Shown in pieces: positions 16,962 through 28,645 of a DNA stretch of 64,000 bases. The stretch is from Mangrovibacter plantisponsor (GTDB lineage Bacteria > Pseudomonadota > Gammaproteobacteria > Enterobacterales > Enterobacteriaceae). The stretch is taken from assembly GCF_003182475.1 (NCBI RefSeq), contig NZ_QGTS01000007.1:186001-250000 (forward strand), written 5' to 3'. Both the position numbers and the translations under genes were made by a program. Position 1 is the first letter of the stretch, and each line of letters opens with the position of its first letter. The notes beneath the pieces are model-generated. The model was not told the DNA's origin. It did not search any database and saw only the letters and a program-made list of their open reading frames with translations.

Positions 16962-18350
16962 TTACCAGACATTAAGCAGCCACTCTTTGTTTTTCTTGTA
17001 TTCCATATCGGTAAACAGCGCGTTAGCCATTTGTTCAGCCAGCCAGATGGCACCGGCATAGCCCACCACCGGGTGGCGCCACAGCCCGGCACGGTCGTAG
17101 GTTGGGAAGCCAACCCGCACCATGGGGATTTGGTTATCAATGGCGGTAAAGCGCCCTTTGGAATGACCGAGGATCAAATCCAGTTTTAATCCATCCTGGG
17201 TGATGCGTTTTTCCATTTCCCACAAGTCTGCGTTGGTGATGATCTCCATGTCATGCACCACATTCTGGCGCAGGGCATCGATACGCGGGTCTTTTTCATA
17301 CCCTGCGTTGTCGTCACCTAACAGCAGCAATACTGGCTTCATTTCCAGATCCAGGCAGAATTCGGCCAGACCGATAACCAGATCCGGGCTGCCATAGATC
17401 GCTACTTTTTTGTCGGCAAGGAACATGTGCACCAGGTCGGTTAATGCATCCAGCGCCACACCACGTTCGCGCACCAGTGATTCAGGAATCGCTTTGCCGG
17501 TCAGGTTTTTGACATTCTGCAAAAATGTATCGGTGTTACGAATGCCAATGGGAGACGGGCCAATAATGGTGGGGATTTCGAATTTTTCCTCCAGGTAACG
17601 AGCCGCCTTGCCGCCTTCATAGCGGTTAAGGGCCAGCGTACCGCAGGCATTCGCCGTGCCAGTCAGGTCTTCGATAGTGGTGTTGCCATGAGACACGGTG
17701 TTGCCGTATGGCATCAAGGGAGAGTCAAAATCCTCAATTTCAAACAGTACCGTGGCATCGACTTCCATTTCAGCCAGCAGGTGTTTGAGTGCGGTGACAT
17801 CGCCCGGGTTTGCCCAGCCGGTTATCAGGTTCAGCTTGCCATTGGGTTCGCTTTTGGTGGCAAAATATTTCACGAAATCGCGCACTGTTACGTCGTAGCC
17901 GCTAATCATGCTGCCCACAAAGCTTGGTGTATGAATCGGGATAAGGTGTACCTCACGCCCGGCATATTTTTCTTTCAACAAACCTTCGTTAAGTTTGCGC
18001 ACCACGCCGTCAACATCATCGCCAATAACCTCGGTTGAGCATGTGGTAATGATCGGGATTACTTTGACATGGGGATAACGCATCAGCAGCACGTCAACCG
18101 CCTGTTCAACCCGGTCCAGCGCACCGAAAACCGCACCATCTTCATGTACTGAGGAAGAGGCAATTTCAAAGCTCTCTTTCAGGTGCTGGGAAATAAGCAG
18201 GCGCACAAACATGACACAGCCCTGGCCACCATGGACAATGCCAATGCAGTCTTTCACACCGATGCTGACATACTGCGCACCTGCCGGCTGGCAAGTAAAA
18301 ATGGGATTGATCACCCCGGTTCTGTCTTTCGCTTTCAATTCACAGGACAT
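16962..18350 (-). CDS. anfK: AnfK, iron-only nitrogenase beta subunit
   Basis: The 462-residue protein is the beta chain of the FeFe dinitrogenase. The three Cys that bind the P-cluster are present at C20 (FTCQPAGA), C45 (GGQGC) and C104 (TTCSTEVIGDD). The short N terminus, compared with NifK, is typical of AnfK and VnfK. With AnfD and AnfG it forms the hexamer that reduces N2 without molybdenum or vanadium. It starts 13 bp after anfG. Confidence 0.96.
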   Translation of the reverse strand: MSCELKAKDRTGVINPIFTCQPAGAQYVSIGVKDCIGIVHGGQGCVMFVRLLISQHLKESFEIASSSVHEDGAVFGALDRVEQAVDVLLMRYPHVKVIPIITTCSTEVIGDDVDGVVRKLNEGLLKEKYAGREVHLIPIHTPSFVGSMISGYDVTVRDFVKYFATKSEPNGKLNLITGWANPGDVTALKHLLAEMEVDATVLFEIEDFDSPLMPYGNTVSHGNTTIEDLTGTANACGTLALNRYEGGKAARYLEEKFEIPTIIGPSPIGIRNTDTFLQNVKNLTGKAIPESLVRERGVALDALTDLVHMFLADKKVAIYGSPDLVIGLAEFCLDLEMKPVLLLLGDDNAGYEKDPRIDALRQNVVHDMEIITNADLWEMEKRITQDGLKLDLILGHSKGRFTAIDNQIPMVRVGFPTYDRAGLWRHPVVGYAGAIWLAEQMANALFTDMEYKKNKEWLLNVW

Positions 18351-18363
18351 TTCAACCCCTCCG

Positions 18364-20351
<1,988 letters not shown>

Positions 20352-20405
20352 TCACAGGAAATTGCCCTGCAACACCAATAACAACGCGCTAAGGTAAAAA
20401 GATAA

Positions 20406-21332
<927 letters not shown>

Positions 21333-21377
21333 TCACGCACTAAATTTCAGCCTGATGATTTTATTGGGTTTTATTTT

Positions 21378-21392
21378 TTAACGTGACGTTAA
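21378..21392. promoter_or_regulatory. Inverted repeat upstream of anfH, candidate activator site
   Basis: TTAACGT-G-ACGTTAA is a perfect 15-bp palindrome about 50 bp upstream of the -24 element. It is placed where an enhancer-binding protein such as AnfA could bind. It does not match the GTAC-type AnfA sites I recall from Azotobacter. Confidence 0.35.
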
Positions 21393-21500
21393 TCCCAGAA
21401 AATACCCGAATAAAAGCAAGAAACAGGGAAATAAAACGTGCAGGAAAGTACAGAATTAACCGGGAATAGTTCCAAAAGGTAACGCTGAGATTATTGGGTA

Positions 21501-21521
21501 AAAAAACCCCGTAAAACGGGG
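21501..21521 (-). terminator. Terminator after the NifX-like gene
   Basis: CCCCGT-TTT-ACGGGG followed by six or more T on the minus strand, a strong intrinsic terminator. It isolates the NifX-like gene from the anfH promoter. Confidence 0.85.
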
Positions 21522-21565
21522 TTAAGCAAACCAATAGCAGATATTACAGGGCTCAGGCAATTCCC

Positions 21566-22081
21566 TTAATCATGATGATGGTGCCCGCCACAACAACCTT
21601 TGTGAGCAATACCCGTGATATTGATTGGCGTATGTGTGGTTTGCGCGGGTTTGCCATGGCAACAGGCATGGCCTTCGCCATGGTGGCCCTGTGCATGTTC
21701 ACACTGGCCGTGGTGTTCCCCATGGTGCAGTGATGGCCGGCCTTGTTCAGCGGTTGTCAGTTGCACCATTTCTGCGTTATCCGTTGCCAACAGAGCCAGT
21801 GTTGCCGGGATATCGCGCGTGGCGGCCTGCAATACGCGCATGCCTGCATCCAGTAATTTTCCCAGCATATGCTGGCCTATATTACGGACAACAATGCAGG
21901 TCACCTGTTTATCCTGCAATGTGCTGAACAATGCGCGTTTTGCTTCACAAGTGCACTCTGCAAAGGCCGGATTGGTAAATTCACCCAGCTTTTCGCCCTG
22001 GTCTGTGTAAAGCGCAAATGAGTCTGCTTTGGTGAAGTGGGGAGATAACTGCCCTTTCAGGCGGGGAATAGCAATTGTCAT
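21566..22081 (-). CDS. NifB/NifX-like (dinitrogenase cofactor-type) protein with His-rich tail
   Basis: The 171-residue protein has a dinitrogenase iron-molybdenum cofactor-type domain (MTIAIPRLKGQLSPHFTKADSFALY, CTCEAKRALFSTL, CIVVRNIGQHMLGKLLDAGMRVLQA). A tail very rich in His and Cys follows, with repeated HHGEHH, QGHHGEGHACC and CCGGHHHH. The domain binds metal clusters in NifX, NafY and the Desulfovibrio orange protein. The tail suggests metal storage or delivery. The start at 22081 is chosen from the family pattern. It lies between a DUF134 regulator and anfH but has its own terminator, so a link to the FeFe nitrogenase is an inference. Confidence 0.75.
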   Translation of the reverse strand: MTIAIPRLKGQLSPHFTKADSFALYTDQGEKLGEFTNPAFAECTCEAKRALFSTLQDKQVTCIVVRNIGQHMLGKLLDAGMRVLQAATRDIPATLALLATDNAEMVQLTTAEQGRPSLHHGEHHGQCEHAQGHHGEGHACCHGKPAQTTHTPINITGIAHKGCCGGHHHHD

Positions 22082-22119
22082 GGTGGAGTCCTCAGTAAGC
22101 GCGCAGGCCTGGCCATACG

Positions 22120-22166
22120 CCATTAATAGCATATGCCATATATAGCACCATTAATAGCATATGCCA
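22120..22166. repeat. Two 19-bp direct repeats upstream of the NifX-like gene
   Basis: CCATTAATAGCATATGCCA occurs at 22120-22138 and again at 22148-22166, 28 bp apart. Each contains the palindrome GCATATGC. The location, 39 bp before the NifX-like start, suggests a tandem operator, perhaps for the DUF134 protein or the Zra-like regulator. Confidence 0.7.
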
Positions 22167-22207
22167 ATTACTGAAAGCTCGGTTAAACGGAGAACGCTGC
22201 CACTGAG

Positions 22208-22489
22208 TCAGTCGCGCTCTGCAAGATCCAGCGCCTTGCCATTTACCAGGCAGTCTGCCACTTTGGCGCGCGCACGTTTCACCAGGTTTGCCAAAGTTTG
22301 CCGTGACACCTGCATTACTGCTGCGGCTTCCAGTTGCTGCATGCCGTTAAGGTCAACCAGGCGCATTGCTTCAAATTCATCGGCACCCATTGCCACCCGT
22401 TCCAGGTTGTTCATCGGGATACCGTTAGGCTTAAAGCAACTGTTTGCCGGGCGCCCGCAGATATTACGGGGTATTTTCGGTCGGGCCAT
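22208..22489 (-). CDS. DUF134 family HTH protein
   Basis: The 93-residue protein starts MARPKIPRNICGRP and has CFKPNGIP, the L-D/E-FEAMRLVDLNGM segment and a helix-turn-helix (QQLEAAAVMQVSRQTLANLVKRARAKVADCLVNGKAL) like sigma-70 region 4. DUF134 proteins commonly neighbour NifX-like or orange-protein genes, as here. It probably binds DNA and controls this small unit. The start at 22489 is set by family alignment. A 23-bp inverted repeat lies 28 bp upstream. Confidence 0.85.
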   Translation of the reverse strand: MARPKIPRNICGRPANSCFKPNGIPMNNLERVAMGADEFEAMRLVDLNGMQQLEAAAVMQVSRQTLANLVKRARAKVADCLVNGKALDLAERD

Positions 22490-22516
22490 GGTTCTCTCGC
22501 AGAAACAGGTTAGTAA

Positions 22517-22539
22517 TGGCCTGGTACTATACCGGGCCA
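22517..22539. promoter_or_regulatory. Inverted repeat before the DUF134 gene
   Basis: TGGCC-T-GGTA-CTA-TACC-G-GGCCA, a 23-bp palindrome with one mismatched pair per arm, lies between the response-regulator stop and the DUF134 start. It could be an operator or an mRNA hairpin. Confidence 0.45.
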
Positions 22540-22562
22540 GAGTGAGCAGATAAACAGCATGC

Positions 22563-23948
22563 TTATGCTGATGAAGAGCCCGGCCCGCTTTCCCCTGCAC
22601 TACGGGAAATTTTCTGGTGCAGGGTTTTGCGGGTAATCCCCAACCGACGAGCCGCCTCACTTTTATTGCCTCCGGTCACTTCCAGCATACGGGCTATCGC
22701 CGCCTGCTCTATCTCTTCAAGGGACATGTCATCAAATACCAGCGGCGAAGATTCCTGGCCATCACCCGGATTGAGTGTGGGTGGCAGTACCTGCAAACCT
22801 ACATAGTCGCCTATTGCCAGTACCACTGCCCGCTCTACTGCATTTTCCAGTTCACGAATATTGCCCGGCCAGCGGTATTTCAGCATGCGGTCCATCGCCT
22901 GCGGAGTAAATCCTTTGAGTTGCTTGCCGTTACGTTTGGCAAACCGGGTAAGAAAGGCATCGGCTAATAACGGGATATCTTCCACGCGCTCGCACAGTGG
23001 CGGTAGGGTAATCGACACCACATTCAGGCGGTACCACAAGTCCTGGCGAAACTCCCCGGCAGCCACCCGCTCTTGTAAATCACGGTTGGTTGCCGCTAAT
23101 AACCGCACATCAATCTTCTGCGGCTGGTCTTCGCCAAGGCGCTGTACTTCACGCTCCTGAATCACCCGCAGTAATTTGACCTGCATCGGCAATGGCATTT
23201 CGCCAATTTCATCCAGAAATAACGTGCCTTTGTTGGCCGCGGCAAAACGGCCCGGACGCGCTTTTTCTGCCCCGGTAAAAGCACCTTTCGCGTGACCGAA
23301 CAGCTCAGATTCCAGCAGGCTTTCACTCAGTGCGCCGCAGTTAATGGCGATAAACGGCCCGTTACGCCGGGGGCTGTTGTCATGAATCAGCCGGGCAATG
23401 CGTTCTTTACCGGTTCCTGATTCGCCGCCAATCAGCACGGTAGCTTCACTGGGGGCCACGGCCTGTACCAGGTTCATTACCTGGCGCATGGCATCACTGC
23501 GCGCCACCATGCCTTCCTGTAACTGAAGCTGGGTTGCCAGCTCATTGCGCAGTTGCTGATTTTCGCTACTGAGCGCCACATGGTCCAGTGCCCGCTCAAT
23601 GGTCATTTTCAGTTCATCAAAATCGAGCGGTTTGGTGAGGTAGTCCCAGGCACCGGCTTTCATTGCTGAAACGGCTGTTTCGGTATTAGCCCAGGCGGTC
23701 ATGATCAGCACGATAATTGCCGGGTTCCAGGCTTTGATTTGCGTTAAAGCTTCAATGCCATTGAGACCGGCCATACGGATATCCATCAGTACCAGGTCGA
23801 ATGGGGTTTCATGGCACAGACGAATAGCGGTGGCGCCATCTTCCGCGCCCTGAACCTGGTAGCCCCACTCACTGAGTAAGGTAATCAACATGATGCGGTG
23901 CCCCGGGTCGTCATCCACCACCAGCAATGTTTCAGGGTTATTTTTCAT
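22563..23948 (-). CDS. ZraR-like sigma-54 response regulator
   Basis: The 461-residue protein has a receiver domain (DDD near residue 12, phospho-acceptor D56 in LVLMDIRM, K in YLTKPLDF) and a AAA+ domain ([32 protein letters not shown]). The C-terminal Fis-type HTH is [18 protein letters not shown]. It is NtrC-type and closest in organisation to ZraR (HydG). The start at 23948 overlaps the sensor kinase stop by 11 bp. Its likely target is the sigma-54 promoter of the zraP-like gene. Whether it is true ZraR or a paralogue cannot be told here. Confidence 0.88.
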   Translation of the reverse strand: MKNNPETLLVVDDDPGHRIMLITLLSEWGYQVQGAEDGATAIRLCHETPFDLVLMDIRMAGLNGIEALTQIKAWNPAIIVLIMTAWANTETAVSAMKAGAWDYLTKPLDFDELKMTIERALDHVALSSENQQLRNELATQLQLQEGMVARSDAMRQVMNLVQAVAPSEATVLIGGESGTGKERIARLIHDNSPRRNGPFIAINCGALSESLLESELFGHAKGAFTGAEKARPGRFAAANKGTLFLDEIGEMPLPMQVKLLRVIQEREVQRLGEDQPQKIDVRLLAATNRDLQERVAAGEFRQDLWYRLNVVSITLPPLCERVEDIPLLADAFLTRFAKRNGKQLKGFTPQAMDRMLKYRWPGNIRELENAVERAVVLAIGDYVGLQVLPPTLNPGDGQESSPLVFDDMSLEEIEQAAIARMLEVTGGNKSEAARRLGITRKTLHQKISRSAGESGPGSSSA

Positions 23949-25683
23949 GGTGTTCGCTCCGGTAAATCGGTAACCAAAGGGTGAAAACACTGCCTGTGCC
24001 AGGCTCGCTTTCTACAGTGATTTCACCCCGGTGTTTTTCAATAATTTGGTGAACAATGGCAAGCCCCAGCCCGGTTCCACTGGGTTTGGTGGTAAAGTAC
24101 GGTGTGAAAATTTCGCTTAAATGCTGTTTGTCGATACCGCTACCGTTATCCGCGACCGAAACGGCCAGTTTGGTGCCAGCACTGGCCACCCGTACCGCCA
24201 CAGAAATGGTGCCACCTTCTGGTGTCGCCTGGATGGCGTTGATAACCAGGTTCAACAGGCACTGAGCCAGGCGGTCAGCGTTATGTTCCACTGCCGGTAA
24301 TGGCCCACAAGGTAAAAAGACCAGGGAGAGGTGTTTATTAGTGGCATCGCTTTGCACCAGGCGAAGTGCCCGCTCAATAACGGGAGTGATGTCGCCCGCT
24401 TGCAGCGAAAATTCACCTGGCCTTGCAAAATCCAGCAACTCCGAAACTACGCGGTTCAGCCTGTCCACCTCTTCGGATAAAGTGCGTGCAGCCAGGTGCT
24501 CGGGGGCATCAGGGGAAAATTTACCGCCCAGATAGGTTGCCAGGCCTTTAATCGAGCTGAGTGGGTTGCGAATTTCATGGGCTACACCGGCCGCCATTTC
24601 GCCCAGTGCGCTCAGGCGGGCCTGGCGTTCAACCTGCGCCTGCAGTTGCTTCATTTCTGTCATGTCGCGCAACACAAATACCGTGCCGGTAATTTGCCCG
24701 CTACCGCCACGCACTGGCGAAGCACTGATACTGACCGGGATTTTATTCCCCCCGGCGCTGTTGAGCTGATATTCCCGCTCCAGTAAGCGCCCACTATCTG
24801 CCATGGCGGTGCGTATTGCGGCCCAGTCCAGCCCTTCCACCTGTGCCAGCGGGTGTTTCTCCCAGGGCGCGGGTAAGTGCAATAAGTCAATAGCCTGGCG
24901 ATTAGCGGAAATAATACGCTGCCGGGTATCGCAGGTGAGCAAAGCCAAAGGCAGGCTGGCAATTACTTCATCGGCCATCGCCCTGGTGTCGCGCAGGAGT
25001 AGCTGCGAACGCCGGTAATTATGGGCCCAGAACAGGGAGATAAACCCCGCCATACCGAGCAAAATCACCAGTACAGCCAGCAGGTAATTGTTACGCCGGG
25101 TTTGTGCAAAGGTGGTTTCAAAACTGGCCGGGTCGATACCCACGGCAACCCATTGTGGCAAGGCGTTGTCTGCCCCATCACCGTAGCCGCGCATCATGCG
25201 CATCATCCCGTTGCCGCCGCCCATCATGCCGCGCCCGCGCAAGGGGTTAAACCGCTGCCAGACCTGGAAAACCTGCCTGCCATCACTCAGTTTTATATGC
25301 CTGCGCCAGCTATCAGGCTGTTGAGGCAAGGGGCGTTGGTCTGCTGGCAATTGCTGCCCTACCAGGCTGGCATCGCTGTGCGCCAGGATATTGCCGTTAT
25401 CATCGGTCATCATCAGAAAGATTACGCCAGGCTGGTGAGCCGTTTGTTCAACCAGGGTTTGCAGGCGGTTGTCCTGGCTGCCACTCATGTTCATTCGCGC
25501 CCCGGTTTCCAGCGCCCAGACAATGGCATCTGCCCGGTTATTGAGGTTTTGTTGCAGGTACACCCGCTCCTGTTGCGTACTGCGCAGGGATAACCCCAGC
25601 ACGGCAAGCCCGAGCACAAGTGATAACCCCACCATCAGCCAGGGAGACAGGCCAAAAAAGCTGCGTCTGGAATCACTCCACAT
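23938..25683 (-). CDS. ZraS-like membrane sensor histidine kinase with Met/Gly-rich periplasmic insert
   Basis: The 581-residue kinase has membrane helices at about 14-32 and 201-219, a periplasmic domain (PGVIFLMMTDDNGNILAHSD, as in ZraS), a PAS domain (about 235-345), an H-box with H368 (GVAHEIRNPLSS) and an HATPase domain (NLVINAIQATPEGG, SGTGLGLAI). Residues 149-170 of the periplasmic part are rich in Gly and Met (GMMGGGNGMMRMMRG), unusual for ZraS and suggestive of soft-metal contact such as Cu(I). It is transcribed with the regulator and diverges from the zraP-like gene. Confidence 0.88.
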   Translation of the reverse strand: MWSDSRRSFFGLSPWLMVGLSLVLGLAVLGLSLRSTQQERVYLQQNLNNRADAIVWALETGARMNMSGSQDNRLQTLVEQTAHQPGVIFLMMTDDNGNILAHSDASLVGQQLPADQRPLPQQPDSWRRHIKLSDGRQVFQVWQRFNPLRGRGMMGGGNGMMRMMRGYGDGADNALPQWVAVGIDPASFETTFAQTRRNNYLLAVLVILLGMAGFISLFWAHNYRRSQLLLRDTRAMADEVIASLPLALLTCDTRQRIISANRQAIDLLHLPAPWEKHPLAQVEGLDWAAIRTAMADSGRLLEREYQLNSAGGNKIPVSISASPVRGGSGQITGTVFVLRDMTEMKQLQAQVERQARLSALGEMAAGVAHEIRNPLSSIKGLATYLGGKFSPDAPEHLAARTLSEEVDRLNRVVSELLDFARPGEFSLQAGDITPVIERALRLVQSDATNKHLSLVFLPCGPLPAVEHNADRLAQCLLNLVINAIQATPEGGTISVAVRVASAGTKLAVSVADNGSGIDKQHLSEIFTPYFTTKPSGTGLGLAIVHQIIEKHRGEITVESEPGTGSVFTLWLPIYRSEHHEK

Positions 25684-25742
25684 TGTTATCCCCCTGGCGG
25701 TGACGTAGTGAGTATTAACCCGGTCGAAGCAGTGTAACTTTT

Positions 25743-25770
25743 TTACCCACTCTTTTTATGATCTGGGTAA
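25743..25770. promoter_or_regulatory. Inverted repeat in the zraS-zraP intergenic region
   Basis: TTACCCA (25743-25749) and TGGGTAA (25764-25770) are separated by 14 bases. Placed about 60 bp upstream of the zraP -24 element, it is a likely binding site for the ZraR-like activator. Confidence 0.5.
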
Positions 25771-25831
25771 ATAATTCACACGCAAATATCAGAATTTATT
25801 TTTTATTCAATAAAAACATAAAGTTAAATAT

Positions 25832-25847
25832 TGGCACGAGGTATGCA
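25832..25847 (+). promoter_or_regulatory. Sigma-54 promoter of the zraP-like gene
   Basis: TGGCACGAGGTATGCA is a near-perfect -24/-12 element, GG and GC 10 bases apart. Predicted start near 25858, about 75 bases before the ATG. Confidence 0.85.
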
Positions 25848-25932
25848 ATATGACAATCAGAACCGAAACAAAACAGATATTGCCAGGTTGCATATTGAGC
25901 ACCCAGGCCTGTTGACTACCAGGAGATAAATT

Positions 25933-26376
25933 ATGAAACGTACAACATTACGCAAACTGCAGGCGGCGATGGTCATTGCCACACTGGTTGGCGGTTTTTC
26001 ACTGGCCAATGCGGCAACAGAAACGCCTCAGACCGGTAATGCCGTAATTACCGATGCTCAGGCACAACAACATTTCCAGACCATGAATACCCTGCGCCAG
26101 AAAGTTTTTGATACCCAGCAGGCACTGGATAACGAGTACAACCAGGCGAAACCTGACCAGGCAAAAATTGCCTCGCTCACCCAACAACTTGGTCAGTTAA
26201 ATGCCCAGTGGTATGCCAGCCGCAGTGCATGGCATACGCAAATGATGAATGCGGGTTACGCCCGTGGCCCACGTGCCGGGAATGATGGCGACAGGGGTTA
26301 CGGAATGGGTTATGGCATGGGGTATGGCATGCGTAATGGCGGTGGTTGCGGGGGTTATGGTATGCGTGGCTGGTAA
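25933..26376 (+). CDS. zraP: ZraP-like periplasmic zinc-associated chaperone
   Basis: The 147-residue protein has a signal peptide (residues 1-27, ending LANA) and a helical core with QQALDNEYNQAKPDQAKIASLTQQLGQLNAQWYASRSAWHTQMMNAG. The Gly/Tyr/Met-rich tail contains GYGMGYGMGYGM, then GGGCGGYGM and W. The core and tail match ZraP/CpxP-like chaperones that bind zinc in the periplasm and damp ZraS. AGGAGA precedes the ATG. The symbol is by family; sequence divergence from E. coli ZraP is considerable. Confidence 0.8.
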   Translation: MKRTTLRKLQAAMVIATLVGGFSLANAATETPQTGNAVITDAQAQQHFQTMNTLRQKVFDTQQALDNEYNQAKPDQAKIASLTQQLGQLNAQWYASRSAWHTQMMNAGYARGPRAGNDGDRGYGMGYGMGYGMRNGGGCGGYGMRGW

Positions 26377-26385
26377 ACACCAGGT

Positions 26386-27579
26386 TTATATGCTGTGCGT
26401 GGTTTGGCGGCTCCATTCATACCAGCCGCCATCATACAGCGCGATATCCTGCCAGCCCATGGCCCTGGCATAAAATAATGCGGCACTGGCCCGCCAACCG
26501 GTACCGCAATAAAACACCACTTTTTGGCGCGGGAAAATACCTTCGCCAGCCCACAAAGCAGCCAGCGCATCTGCCCGTATCATAGTGCCATCGGGGTTAA
26601 GGAAATCCTGTACGGAGCCATTATGTTCACCGGCATGCCCCCAGTGCGCGCCCGGGATATCCCCTGCGGCTTCAATATATGTATAACCGCTGGTTTTCCC
26701 CCGGTGTTCCGCCAGACTGCGTACACTGACAAGGGTGACAGCCGACTGGCTCCGCCATGCACTCACCTGGCTTTGGTCAACAAACAGCGCAGTATCTGGC
26801 GTAAAGGCTGGCATAGTCTGAAGTGGCGCTGGCTTGTTCCCGGTGCCAGTTTCTACAGGCAGCCCGGCCTGTTGCCAGCTATGCCAGCCACCATCAAGCA
26901 GGCGTACATCTTTTACTCCGGCATACAGCAAAATCACTGCAACTCTTGCCGCCGCACAATCACTCCGGCTGTAGAGAATAACGGTGGTGTCGGGCTCAAT
27001 ACCTTGCTGGCGTAGCATTTCCATGAGTTGTGCATCAGGTAATTTATTCCACAGTGGGCCACCTTCCACTTCACGGGTATCAAGAAAAGATGCCCCCGGG
27101 ATATGGCCTTTGGCATACTCACTGGCCGTATCAAAGCCCGCTTCCAGCAACACCCAGTTAGCCTGAGGAGCTGCAAATAATTCCGGCGATCCATGCTGTA
27201 ATGCCACCAGCCAATGGGGGTAAACCAGGCTGGGAAATTTCGCCAGGGTGTGTAACCGTTCAGGAACCTTGAATGCATCATTCAGGTAATACAGGTTGTT
27301 GATGCCACACTGTTTCAGGCGCAATGCCACTTGCTCATTGCCCGGTTGAATTCCACAGAGTGCGACAGGCGTGTCGGGCCTGATATTCTGGCTACCCAGC
27401 CAGTAGCAAAGCTGGTTATTGCCCATTACTGCAAGCCAGCTGGCATTGAGGTTAACCGCACCCGGCTCATGGCCTTGTGTTCCCCCGGCTTCCTGTGGCC
27501 AGCCGTTATAGAAGGCGCTCTGGCGGGTATCAATCATCACTCCGCTATGGGCGCTGACAGAGGTAAATGGGCAATACAC
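26386..27579 (-). CDS. Triple-domain rhodanese (sulfurtransferase)
   Basis: The 397-residue protein contains three rhodanese modules. The first (about 8-95) is short and degenerate. The second (about 130-245) has GHIPGASFLD but reads YSRSDCAAARVAV where the active loop should begin with Cys, so its Cys is displaced. The third (about 270-395) has a proper loop YCGTGWRAS and ends DGGWYEW. The third domain should carry catalysis, transferring sulfane sulfur. The GTG start at 27579 follows AAGGGGAT. It is convergent with zraP and 15 bp upstream of the convergently placed LysR end. Confidence 0.85.
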   Translation of the reverse strand: MYCPFTSVSAHSGVMIDTRQSAFYNGWPQEAGGTQGHEPGAVNLNASWLAVMGNNQLCYWLGSQNIRPDTPVALCGIQPGNEQVALRLKQCGINNLYYLNDAFKVPERLHTLAKFPSLVYPHWLVALQHGSPELFAAPQANWVLLEAGFDTASEYAKGHIPGASFLDTREVEGGPLWNKLPDAQLMEMLRQQGIEPDTTVILYSRSDCAAARVAVILLYAGVKDVRLLDGGWHSWQQAGLPVETGTGNKPAPLQTMPAFTPDTALFVDQSQVSAWRSQSAVTLVSVRSLAEHRGKTSGYTYIEAAGDIPGAHWGHAGEHNGSVQDFLNPDGTMIRADALAALWAGEGIFPRQKVVFYCGTGWRASAALFYARAMGWQDIALYDGGWYEWSRQTTHSI

Positions 27580-27594
27580 GGTTATCCCCTTTTT

Positions 27595-28545
27595 TCACTC
27601 TTTACCAGATTCACGTTGACCCGCTATTTCAGCCAGTACCGATGCACCGATATCAAGATTATTCAGTGCCGCCAACAATGCATCCACTTTAGGGAGCAGT
27701 TGTTTACGCCGCGGCCAGACCAGGTTTAGCGCCAGGCCGTCTGGCTGAATACCGGGTAATATTACACATAGCTCACCGGATTTAAGTTGCTGGCGTATCA
27801 ACCAGGTAGGCATCTGGCCTATTCCCAGGCCAGCACACACCGCCTGAACCTGTGCGTCGACATCCCCCAGAGCCATACGGCAAGGTGCCTCACACCAGTC
27901 TGCATGGCCGTCTTCCGTGGTCAGTAACCAGGGTTTGGCGCTGCCATCCACACGCTCATATAAAATCGCTTTATGTTGCAGCAGCTCAGCCCGGTTAGTG
28001 GGTTGACCGTATTGCGCCAGATAACCGGGAGATGCACAAAATACCATTTTTTCCCGCCCCAGCAGGCGGCTTCCTACAGAAGCAGGTAAATCAGCCGCGT
28101 GACCGATACGCACCGCCACATCGATACCTTCTTCAAATAAATCTACAAAACGGTCTGAGAACGCCATGCTGATTTCCAGTTCAGGGTGGTGCTGGCAAAA
28201 AGGCAACAGAACAGGCATCACTCCCAGCCGCCCATAGGTTGTTGGTGCAGCAAGGCGCAACCGCCCGGCGGGGATGGTGCGCTGTGCAGCCAGCACCGCT
28301 TCGGCTTCCAGTAACTCTTCCATGATACGTGTGCAGGTCTGGTAATAGGCCTGCCCGGCATCGGTCAGTGCCAGGCTGCGTGTCGTTCGCTCCAGTAGTT
28401 GTGAACCCAGGCGGCGTTCCAGGCGGGAGACACTCTTACTGATTGCAGACCCTGTTACGTGCAGGCGCTCTGCCGCTTTGGCAAAACTGCCGCACTCTAC
28501 GCTGGCAACAAAGGGAACAATATCTTTCAGGCGCTGATCATGCAT
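27595..28545 (-). CDS. LysR-family transcriptional regulator
   Basis: The 316-residue protein has the LysR winged HTH (FAKAAERLHVTGSAISKSVSRLERRLGSQLLERTTRSLALTDAG) and a periplasmic-binding-like effector domain. It is transcribed away from the PRISE-type reductase gene, the normal arrangement for a LysR regulator and its target. The ATG at 28545 is chosen because AAGGA lies 9 bases upstream. A dyad lies in the intergenic region. The inducer is unknown. Confidence 0.92.
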   Translation of the reverse strand: MHDQRLKDIVPFVASVECGSFAKAAERLHVTGSAISKSVSRLERRLGSQLLERTTRSLALTDAGQAYYQTCTRIMEELLEAEAVLAAQRTIPAGRLRLAAPTTYGRLGVMPVLLPFCQHHPELEISMAFSDRFVDLFEEGIDVAVRIGHAADLPASVGSRLLGREKMVFCASPGYLAQYGQPTNRAELLQHKAILYERVDGSAKPWLLTTEDGHADWCEAPCRMALGDVDAQVQAVCAGLGIGQMPTWLIRQQLKSGELCVILPGIQPDGLALNLVWPRRKQLLPKVDALLAALNNLDIGASVLAEIAGQRESGKE

Positions 28546-28557
28546 GTAATTCATTCC

Positions 28558-28583
28558 TTAATTTCACGAATAACATGAATTAA
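28558..28583. promoter_or_regulatory. Likely LysR operator between divergent genes
   Basis: TTAATTTCACGAATAACATGAATTAA is a dyad with a TTCA-N9-TGAA core, the T-N11-A type expected for LysR sites. It is positioned directly before the LysR start and about 65 bp before the reductase gene. (Sequence shown in two parts: TTAATTTCA, then CGAATAACA, then TGAATTAA.). Confidence 0.5.
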
Positions 28584-28645
28584 TACCAGAGATAAGAAAT
28601 TAATTCTCCATTAGTCTGAACAGAGAACAATAGAGGAGAGTTTCC

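Noticed and set aside
21440-21460. GTAC-N6-GTAC type AnfA binding site
   Set aside because: Only a single GTAC (in AAAGTACAG) was found upstream of anfH, without a partner at the needed spacing.
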